Position numbers and translations under genes: made by a program
Assembly: GCF_009683175.1 (NCBI RefSeq)
Contig: NZ_WKKW01000002.1
Coordinates: 124,001 to 188,000, forward strand
Length of the DNA stretch: 64,000 nucleotides
From: Bifidobacterium asteroides
GTDB lineage: Bacteria; Actinomycetota; Actinomycetes; Actinomycetales; Bifidobacteriaceae
Direction of reading: 5' to 3'
The notes under the pieces: generated by a model
The model's input: only the letters and a program-made list of their open reading frames with translations
Databases searched by the model: none
What the model was told of the DNA's origin: nothing
Shown here: piece by piece, positions 43,777 to 50,529 of the stretch
Position numbering within the stretch: the first letter of the stretch is position 1
Layout of the letters: each line of letters begins with the position of its first letter

Positions 43777-43883
43777 GGCGGTCTGTGAATCCCGGGCATG
43801 TCAAGGATGGGAGGTGACTGGCCGATTCGCTACAGTGGAGTAAGACCCTACGCGGCCATTCTCGTGAAAGGGGCAATCGGCGC

Positions 43884-44900
43884 ATGTCCAACTACCTGCA
43901 ACTCCTCCTGCTCTATGCACCCGCCATCATCTTCGGCCTGCTCTTCCTCTGGGACCTGCACAAGGAGCCACGGCAGTTCCGCAATGCCATCTGGCTCCTG
44001 CTCCTGCTGCTGACCCTGGGCGGAGCACTTCTTCTGCAGTTCGGGATGCGCTGGCTGATTCTGCCCCTGGTTATCCTGCTCATCCTCGCCCCACTGCTGG
44101 TGATCTGCTTCCTGTTGGCCAATACGGTCATCGTCATCCGGCACGAGGGGGTCTCCCTGACCACTTTGCTGCCCGGACTGCTGGCGCTGGCCGTGGTGGC
44201 CTACATGATTCTTTCGCCCCTCCTGGCCGGGTTTGGCGCCCCCTCATGGCTGCAGAAGCTGGCCGGGCTGATCGACCTGGAAGCCACCTGGTTCTTCTTC
44301 TCCTTCCTGGCCCTGCTACTCTATTCCAACTTCTACAGGATGCTGCCTCGCAAACGTCGCTACGACTACATCATCATCCACGGAGCCGGCCTGCGCGGCG
44401 AAGAACCCACGCCTCTGCTCCGGGGACGGCTGAACAAGGCTGTGGACCTCTGGAAACGACAGGGACGAAACGGGCGCTTTGTAGTCTCAGGCGGTCAGGG
44501 TCCCGACGAGGCTATCAGCGAGGCCAGGGCCATGGCTCAGTATCTGCGCAACTCCTGTGGGGTGCCGGCCGAGGCCATCATTATGGAGGACAGGTCGACC
44601 ACGACCCTGGAGAACCTGCGCTACTCCAAGCAGATCCTTGATGACCGCTACGAGATGGGCACCGGGCCTGAACATTACCGGGTGGCCCTGGTCACCAGCG
44701 ACTACCACGTCTTCCGAGCCAGCGAATACGCCAGCAAGGTCGGGCTGAATGCCGACGGAATCGGCTCGCACACCAAGGGCTACTACTGGCCGACCGCCTT
44801 CATCAGGGAGTTCGTGGCCATCACCCGCATGCACTGGTGGCCCTACCTGGTCCTTGCAATAGGCTGGGCCGTCTGGGCCGGCATCTCATTGCTGAATTAA
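43884..44900 (+). CDS. YdcF/SanA family membrane protein (DUF218)
   Basis: This 338-residue protein has about five to six helices over the first ~150 residues and a C-terminal final helix. Between them is a DUF218 domain with YDYIIIHGAGLRGEEPTPLLRGRLNKAV, VVSGGQGPDEAISEA, EAIIMEDRSTTTLENLRYSK and VTSDYHVFRA, the conserved family motifs. Family members are linked to envelope integrity and vancomycin sensitivity, though no reaction is firmly established. AAAGGGG serves as ribosome site. Confidence 0.82.
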   Translation: MSNYLQLLLLYAPAIIFGLLFLWDLHKEPRQFRNAIWLLLLLLTLGGALLLQFGMRWLILPLVILLILAPLLVICFLLANTVIVIRHEGVSLTTLLPGLLALAVVAYMILSPLLAGFGAPSWLQKLAGLIDLEATWFFFSFLALLLYSNFYRMLPRKRRYDYIIIHGAGLRGEEPTPLLRGRLNKAVDLWKRQGRNGRFVVSGGQGPDEAISEARAMAQYLRNSCGVPAEAIIMEDRSTTTLENLRYSKQILDDRYEMGTGPEHYRVALVTSDYHVFRASEYASKVGLNADGIGSHTKGYYWPTAFIREFVAITRMHWWPYLVLAIGWAVWAGISLLN

Positions 44901-44931
44901 GACCAAACGGCTTTCCAAAAGGAATCAGGCA

Positions 44932-46335
44932 TCACACAACCTGAACGCCGCCTCCATCCCGACCGGCCAGGCTGCGTTCCAGGAACCAGGCCACCAAGAG
45001 GATGCCCAGGACGATCAGAAAGACGAAGACGAAGGCCCAGAGTGCTCCGAACTGGAAGGCCTGGGCGCCGGCATGGATCCCCCGGGCCTTGGGCATGCCC
45101 GTGATGATGGCAGCCAGGACCCCGGTCGAGGCGGCACCGGAATACTGCTGAAGCGTGTTGAAGAGGGCATTGCCGTCAGGCACCAGTTTGGGCGGGATAT
45201 GTTGCAGCCCAACCGTAAGCAGGTTGTTGAAGACGCAGGCCTGACCGACCATGTAGCAGGCGTAGAGAAGGATCATCAGCGGAACGGACAAGTGCCGGCT
45301 GAGGACCAGGAAGCCTAAGGCCGAGAGGAAGAAGGCAACGCTTCCCACCGCCAGCAGTCCACGCAGACCATGGCCATCCAGGTAGCCGCCTGTAATGGGC
45401 TGGCAGAGGGCGGAGAGCAGGCTCCCCGGCAGCAGAAGCAAGCCAGCCACGGTGGAGGTCTCCCCCAGGACGGACTGGGCCATGTTGGGCAGGATAAATG
45501 TCAGGCCGATCTGGACGAACTGGACCAGGAAGTAGAGAATCAGGGCCAGAGTGAAGGTACGGCTCCGGAAGACTGAGATGTTGATCAGCCTGGTGCGCTG
45601 ATGCGCAAGGGTCCAGACTCCTGCAGCAAGGGCCAGAACACCGATGAACAGGGACAGCCAGGTAATGGGCCCATGAACATCCAAGGTGCTCAGCCCCAGG
45701 GTCAGCCCGGTCAGAAAGACACCCAGAAGAAGGAACTGAAGCCAGGCGAAGGGGCCGACATGGGCGCTCTCCTTGTCAGCTGCGATGAGTGCGATGATTC
45801 CGAAGACCAGCTCGATGGGCAACACGATCAGGAAGATGTCTCGCCAGGACAGGGCCTGGATGACGGCTCCACCAAAGGTCGGACCCAGGGAGGGTGCCAG
45901 GGCCACCGCCATGCCGGCGCTGCCCACGTAACGACCCTGGATGTGGAGAGGAACCTTTTTCATGATCAACGAAAACACCAAGGGGAGGGCGATACCAGTG
46001 CTGATGCCCTGCAGGAGGCGCCCCGCCATAAGAACGGGAAAGCATGGAGCGAGGATGCACATCAGATCGCTCCCCAGGAATATTCCCACGCTGGCCAGAA
46101 TCAATGCGCGGGTCGTGAATGAATGCTCCAGCCAGGCGGCTGCCAGAACCGTCAAAGCCACCACCAACAGATAGCCGGTGGTCAGCCATTGGACAGTGCC
46201 CAGCCCGGTTTTGAAGTACCTGGTCATCTCCGGAAAGGTGACGTTGAGCGAGGTCTCCAAAAGGACCCCGCAGAAGGCGAGCCCGGCTGTGCCGGTAATC
46301 AGCAGTTTTGTTTTCTTATCAACATGGTCGACCAT
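44932..46335 (-). CDS. MFS drug/proton antiporter-like transporter (DHA2 type)
   Basis: This 467-residue integral membrane protein has about 14 hydrophobic helices. It carries the MFS cytoplasmic signature following helix 2 in modified form (LLVVALTVLAAAWLEHSFTTRA), a motif-C-like glycine-rich segment (GSAGMAVALAPSLGPTFGG) typical of exporters, and a basic C-terminus. The start ATG MVDHVDKKTK is preceded by GAGGAG. No regulator is beside it. The likely substrates are drugs or other small hydrophobic compounds, by family only. Confidence 0.85.
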   Translation of the reverse strand: MVDHVDKKTKLLITGTAGLAFCGVLLETSLNVTFPEMTRYFKTGLGTVQWLTTGYLLVVALTVLAAAWLEHSFTTRALILASVGIFLGSDLMCILAPCFPVLMAGRLLQGISTGIALPLVFSLIMKKVPLHIQGRYVGSAGMAVALAPSLGPTFGGAVIQALSWRDIFLIVLPIELVFGIIALIAADKESAHVGPFAWLQFLLLGVFLTGLTLGLSTLDVHGPITWLSLFIGVLALAAGVWTLAHQRTRLINISVFRSRTFTLALILYFLVQFVQIGLTFILPNMAQSVLGETSTVAGLLLLPGSLLSALCQPITGGYLDGHGLRGLLAVGSVAFFLSALGFLVLSRHLSVPLMILLYACYMVGQACVFNNLLTVGLQHIPPKLVPDGNALFNTLQQYSGAASTGVLAAIITGMPKARGIHAGAQAFQFGALWAFVFVFLIVLGILLVAWFLERSLAGRDGGGVQVV

Positions 46336-46857
46336 GGACCGTCCGCTCCTCACACATCAGACCGTTCGCATAGCCATCACCACGGATCCGTACGGCATGG
46401 CATCATCCGATGCCGCTCTCATTGCTGTTTACGCAACGGTTATAGCTCTCTGGCTGCGTTGATGACATCTTCCAAGCAGGATTCATACGCGACTTGAAGA
46501 CCCAGACAGTGTAACACCAGCAGGCGTACCTCTCCTGGCGCGCACACCTTACCCGAACAGGTTTGGGAAAGTTGATAGCATTGAGATTTGCTGTTTGCAC
46601 TGACGCGGTTTCGAACAACTTACATTCATTATCGACCAGACTAAGCTACCCGTCCGTTGATTTTCCAAACTTCGCCGCGCCTGCAATAATTCTGGACGAA
46701 TCTAGCCCTCGCGGTTCCAGTCATACTTTGTCTGTTCCGTCGACAAAGGACCCGTTGAGATTCTTTTCGACTTGACACTACCCGTATGAAAGTTCTTTCC
46801 GAATATCTCGCTGACAAATGTGGTCTTCATGGAGATGTTCCTAGTAGCTGCTTTAGC
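46336..46857. other. AT-richer spacer at the left edge of the XRE-ImmA insert
   Basis: No gene is recognised in this ~520-bp stretch. It contains the left direct repeat (46551-46580) and short open frames that look random. Composition shifts toward AT to the right of the repeat, which may mark the junction of inserted DNA. Confidence 0.5.
46551..46580. repeat. Left direct repeat of the XRE-ImmA insert
   Basis: The segment beginning ACCCGAACAGG, then TTTGGG and GTTGATAGCA, matches the sequence just before the trmD start codon: about 25 of 31 positions with one gap, including the first 11 bases exactly. It could be a duplicated target or attachment site. Confidence 0.45.
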
Positions 46858-47967
46858 CTATCTCATGATCGTCCAGCTCGCCGCCTTTTCCGTCAGCCTG
46901 TTGTCACACCAATCGTTCGCAAGTTCAAAAGGAATGCCAAGGAATCCCTCAATCCCATCCCTGGGCACCGTAGAACGACCGGTATCGTCCAGTCCGCCAA
47001 ACGCACGGCCGAGCATTTGAGCAAGACGCACCGGATGCTCCGTCTTGACCTCTACGGGCTCATGCTTTATCCAGTGACGCTGCGCCATGCGAACGTATAG
47101 GGATTTGTATTTGTCCCCATCGATCAGGCCCAAATCGAAAGCTCTGCGCACAGCCGCACCAACGGAAATTCCCCACCCGGACTTTACGTACAGGTAGTCC
47201 TCGAGCATCATGCTCGGGCTGATGACCGCTCGTGCGTCAGACTCAGGAAGAAGGAATTCACCAGCGAACTCGTTAGCCTCCCTCTCCATCAAGGACACAT
47301 CCTTGGGACGGCGGTACCGGTGCAGCACCAGATGACCCAGCTCATGAGCAATAGTAAATCTGAGCCGGTCGCCAGGCTTGTTTTCCGGAAAATAGCCTAT
47401 AAGAGCCTTGCCTGGGTAAGTAACTCCATCACTGACTGAATCGGCCACCTTCGTCGTCAGCGGCGCAATGATCACTCCTTTACGTTCCACGATTCGAATC
47501 ATGTTGCGCACCGCTCCCGTGGAAGGCAGACCCAGTATCGCACGCGTGTTTGCCGCGATGTCGCGGACTCCCTGTGCCTGCGGGTCCAAGGTAGGCGCAA
47601 TCTCATCAAGCCAGGAGGCCGTCTCATCCGGCACATTTGACATCGAACTCACCCTGGAGACCATGTCCGTCAACATTTCGAACTCCGCGCAGATGCGGTT
47701 ACTGAGATTCAGTGTGATTCTTTTCTTGCGGCGAAAGGCTAGACGATTCCAGTCAAGACCTGGCTCGCGCAGCATAAAGAAAGACAATGGAAGGCTTGTC
47801 GCATAGGCTATCTTTTCAATGCTTGATTCCGTAAGATTCGCAGTCGGATTGCCAACCAGAATGCCAATGTAGGTCGGGGTCATGCCAGAATGCTCGGCAA
47901 GCTCTTTTTTGGTCCAACCCCGATACTTCCGAGCAAGCTCAATGCGCGTGGGGTTGAACTCATTCAT
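46858..47967 (-). CDS. XRE-type regulator fused to ImmA/IrrE metallopeptidase
   Basis: This is a 369-residue protein. The N-terminus is a helix-turn-helix (RIELARKYRGWTKKELAEHS, then MTPTYIGILVGN, residues ~8-45). Near residue 206 is the zinc-protease motif AHELGHLVLH, followed by MEREANEFAGEFLLP, the third-ligand region of ImmA/IrrE (DUF955) proteins. Such proteins cleave repressors of mobile elements, stress regulators or antitoxin partners. The gene overlaps the one before it by ATGA, so both form one unit. This pairing looks like a regulatory or toxin-antitoxin-like module, but the target is unknown. Confidence 0.85.
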   Translation of the reverse strand: MNEFNPTRIELARKYRGWTKKELAEHSGMTPTYIGILVGNPTANLTESSIEKIAYATSLPLSFFMLREPGLDWNRLAFRRKKRITLNLSNRICAEFEMLTDMVSRVSSMSNVPDETASWLDEIAPTLDPQAQGVRDIAANTRAILGLPSTGAVRNMIRIVERKGVIIAPLTTKVADSVSDGVTYPGKALIGYFPENKPGDRLRFTIAHELGHLVLHRYRRPKDVSLMEREANEFAGEFLLPESDARAVISPSMMLEDYLYVKSGWGISVGAAVRRAFDLGLIDGDKYKSLYVRMAQRHWIKHEPVEVKTEHPVRLAQMLGRAFGGLDDTGRSTVPRDGIEGFLGIPFELANDWCDNRLTEKAASWTIMR

Positions 47968-48587
47968 CCGTTCGTCTCTTCCTTTTCTTCCTGGACAATT
48001 GTATTTGAGCGTGGGACCAACAGCTCGTTTTCTTCGTCATCACCGTTAAATGCCATACCGTTGAAACCTTCACCCATCTGAAGAACCATGAGAGCGATGC
48101 AGGGAGCGCCCTTAGGAAACCGGCCGGTTCCAGTAGGTTGGTAGGCGGAACAATGAAAAATGCCGTTTGCTTCAGTCCAAACCAAGACAATTTCTGAGTT
48201 GCTCAGCGGCTTCTTGCCGGAAAGCTCCTGGTCGAACATTGCTGGTTGCACCCATGCCTCCCTACGCCGTAAGTTCGTTCCGGCTGGAGGAACACTTCCC
48301 TCGAATTTAAACTTCTTGAGGAATCGAAGCTTGAGGCCTGAACTGATATTGCGCAGATGAAGACAAGAGGTGGACTTCGTAAGTTTCCAGCCGTCGATTG
48401 GCTCATCTGCGATTTCTGCGCGGAGCGTTGCATTGAAGTTGTCTGCATAGAGCTTCGGATACTCGATTCGAGGAGTGCCAAGCGTGTTCATGGCCGACAG
48501 TGAGCGAAGCCTAGCCTGCGGTAACAATGTCGGAAGGGCATCATTGATTGGAATGAGGTTCTGACGGATGAGCTCAAGTTTTTCCAA
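47964..48587 (-). CDS. Unrecognised partner of the XRE-ImmA protein
   Basis: This 207-residue soluble protein has no motif I can identify. It has mixed charge, no signal or membrane segment, and a Glu-rich C-terminus (EEENELLVP-type acidic region, then EEKEETNG). The start is TTG with a near-perfect ribosome site AAGGAG five bases upstream. It overlaps the XRE-ImmA gene by four bases, so strict co-expression is expected. By analogy with two-gene modules it could be the toxin, the protease target or a sensor. There is no support for choosing between them. Confidence 0.75.
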   Translation of the reverse strand: MEKLELIRQNLIPINDALPTLLPQARLRSLSAMNTLGTPRIEYPKLYADNFNATLRAEIADEPIDGWKLTKSTSCLHLRNISSGLKLRFLKKFKFEGSVPPAGTNLRRREAWVQPAMFDQELSGKKPLSNSEIVLVWTEANGIFHCSAYQPTGTGRFPKGAPCIALMVLQMGEGFNGMAFNGDDEENELLVPRSNTIVQEEKEETNG

Positions 48588-48907
48588 GGAGTCTCCTTAA
48601 AACGCGCGTTTGTGTTTGATATTCGGAGCATTATTTTATTTTACTATCTGAGTTTGAGATTACTGCCATAAAATTAATCTATCAAGTCGGAATACATGCA
48701 GATTTGCTTTGTCTTTTCACCGTCACGCTGTCACGAATCCTCATGACGACAAATACAAGGCGACGATATAGAGCCCCACTGAGCCGACCATATTCGAACG
48801 GTTGCTGCACAGCAGCCATCAATCTGACAGACTCGTTGGAAATGAAGCTCGCCACATAATCAACCTTTAGGCGAACTTAAAGAAGCGCCAATCCGCGCCC
48901 GATCCCG
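48588..48907. other. AT-rich region upstream of the XRE-ImmA operon
   Basis: This spacer contains the most AT-rich stretch of the neighbourhood near 48610-48690, likely the promoter region of the two-gene operon on the minus strand. No other gene or clear -35/-10 was chosen. It ends at the right direct repeat. Confidence 0.4.
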
Positions 48908-48938
48908 ACCCGAACAGGCTTGGGTAGAGTTGGTGACA
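48908..48938. repeat. Right direct repeat at the trmD 5' end
   Basis: ACCCGAACAGG followed by CTTGGG and GTTGGTGACA matches the left repeat. It contains the putative trmD -10 box (TAGAGT) and reaches the first base of the trmD ATG. Confidence 0.45.
48925..48930 (+). promoter_or_regulatory. Probable -10 box for leaderless trmD
   Basis: TAGAGT begins 13 bp before the trmD ATG, the same distance as for coaD and cysS, and no ribosome site intervenes. Confidence 0.45.
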
Positions 48939-49888
48939 TGCAAATCGATATCGTCTCTGTCTTCCCCGAGTATTTTGACGTAACTGGACTCAGCCTGCTA
49001 GGCAAGGCCCAGGAGAAAGGCCTGGTGACCATACGCGCCCACAACCTGCGCGATTGGACCCATGACGTGCATCACTCGGTGGATGACACTCCGGTAGGCG
49101 GCGGAGCCGGCATGGTCATGAAACCCGAAGTCTGGGGCCAATGCCTGGACGATCTGCTGGGTTTGCCAGACAGATCGAATCTGCAGCAACCCACCCCAGA
49201 CCAGACAGCCGACACTACCGATACTGAAGAAGAAAAAGAGGCAGCGAAGAGTTCCGGCAACAAAAGCTACAGCATAGCATCCGAGGCAGGTTCATCTGCA
49301 GACAGCCACGAGGCCGGCGCGGCCGGACCAGTTCTGATCTTCCCCAACCCATCCGCTCCCCTGTTCACCCAGGCCGATGCAACAGAGCTGTCACGGGCGA
49401 AGAGGCTGGTATTCGGCTGCGGCCGCTATGAGGGCTACGACGCACGCATTCCCGACTACTACCGGAATCAGGGGATCGATGTCCGGGAATACTCAATTGG
49501 CGACTACGTGCTCAATGGGGGCGAGGTAGCAGTCTCAGTCATGCTGGAGGCCATAACCCGGCTCCTGCCCGGCTTCATGGGTAATCCTGAATCCATCGTG
49601 CAAGAGTCCTACACCGGGGATGAGCCGCTGCTGGAGTATCGCCAGTACACACGCCCCACCGCCTGGCGTGGCATGGCCGTACCCGAAATACTGACCAGCG
49701 GTGACCACGGAAAGGTGGACAGGTTCCGGCGCGATGAGGCCATCAGGCGAACCAGTCGGATCCGCCCCGACCTGATTGCCCGATTGGACTGCTCAACCCT
49801 GGATAAGCATGACCGCCGTCTCTTGGAAGACCTGGGCTGGGACACAGGGGAAACCCATCCGAGACCTCTGGACCAGCCTTCAAATTGA
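48938..49888 (+). CDS. trmD: tRNA (guanine-N1-)-methyltransferase TrmD
   Basis: It methylates G37 of several tRNAs using S-adenosylmethionine, preventing frameshifting. The 316-residue sequence has IDIVSVFPEYF, HSVDDTPVGGGAGMVMKPEVW, the knot motif LVFGCGRYEGYDARIPDYY, and EYSIGDYVLNGGEVAVSVMLEAITRLLPG (abbreviated). Residues ~78-131 are an acidic, low-complexity insert (DTTDTEEEKEAAKSS) that enlarges the protein compared with the ~250 residues common elsewhere. It is separated from rimM, and its 5' end coincides with the right repeat. Confidence 0.95.
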   Translation: MQIDIVSVFPEYFDVTGLSLLGKAQEKGLVTIRAHNLRDWTHDVHHSVDDTPVGGGAGMVMKPEVWGQCLDDLLGLPDRSNLQQPTPDQTADTTDTEEEKEAAKSSGNKSYSIASEAGSSADSHEAGAAGPVLIFPNPSAPLFTQADATELSRAKRLVFGCGRYEGYDARIPDYYRNQGIDVREYSIGDYVLNGGEVAVSVMLEAITRLLPGFMGNPESIVQESYTGDEPLLEYRQYTRPTAWRGMAVPEILTSGDHGKVDRFRRDEAIRRTSRIRPDLIARLDCSTLDKHDRRLLEDLGWDTGETHPRPLDQPSN

Positions 49889-49913
49889 TCAGCCACCAAA
49901 TTTGCAGGGACAA

Positions 49914-50513
49914 TCAGCGGGCTGTCAGATAGTAGATTGCTGTTTCCCCGTAAGCGCGAGCCTGATCAATGGCCCATCCTTCAGGAGCCGTGGGCGACGG
50001 GGTGCGTGTCGATCGCTCCAGAATGATCATGCCTCCATCGTCCACCATTCCGCGGCCAGTCAGACCGGTCATAATGCTCTGGCAATCCGCAGTCGACAGA
50101 TCATAGGGCGGGTCCATGAAGACCAGGTCGAAGCAAGCCTCGGACAGAGCGGCATCCTCATGACCGGAGGAGAGGGGACGGACAAAGCGCTCGGCACGAT
50201 TTCTGCAGACACGAATATCCATGGTTTGATCCCAAGCTGGATGATGGCGCAACCCTGCAGCCGAACGAGACAGCAGTCCAGCGACGCGGCCGGAAGACTC
50301 CACAGCCACCAGGCTCTGGGCCCCGCGGGATAGGGCTTCGAATCCCAAAGCCCCGGTACCGGCGAATAAATCAAGAACTCGTGCACCGGGCAGCAGGCCT
50401 TCGGACTCCAGGTGGGAGAAGATGGCTTCCTTGGTCCGATCGGTGGTGGGCCGGGTGCCCTTGAGGGCTGCAGGAATGGGGAATCCCTTGAAGCGGCCGG
50501 CGATGATGTGCAT
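49914..50513 (-). CDS. rsmD: 16S rRNA (guanine966-N2)-methyltransferase
   Basis: This 199-residue SAM-dependent methyltransferase modifies G966 of 16S rRNA. It has the start MHIIAGRFKG, TRPTTDRTKEAIFSHLE, the SAM-binding motif VLDLFAGTGALGFEALSRGA and the catalytic LVFMDPPYDL. The length is as expected for RsmD. It follows recG by 16 bp on the same strand, likely in one operon, and is convergent with trmD. Confidence 0.93.
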   Translation of the reverse strand: MHIIAGRFKGFPIPAALKGTRPTTDRTKEAIFSHLESEGLLPGARVLDLFAGTGALGFEALSRGAQSLVAVESSGRVAGLLSRSAAGLRHHPAWDQTMDIRVCRNRAERFVRPLSSGHEDAALSEACFDLVFMDPPYDLSTADCQSIMTGLTGRGMVDDGGMIILERSTRTPSPTAPEGWAIDQARAYGETAIYYLTAR

Positions 50514-50529
50514 ATGGTCCGTTATCCTT

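Noticed and set aside
46336-48937. Integrase, tRNA-type attachment site or insertion sequence associated with the XRE-ImmA insert.
   Set aside because: No recombinase or transposase motif and no tRNA gene could be found; only the imperfect direct repeats support mobility.
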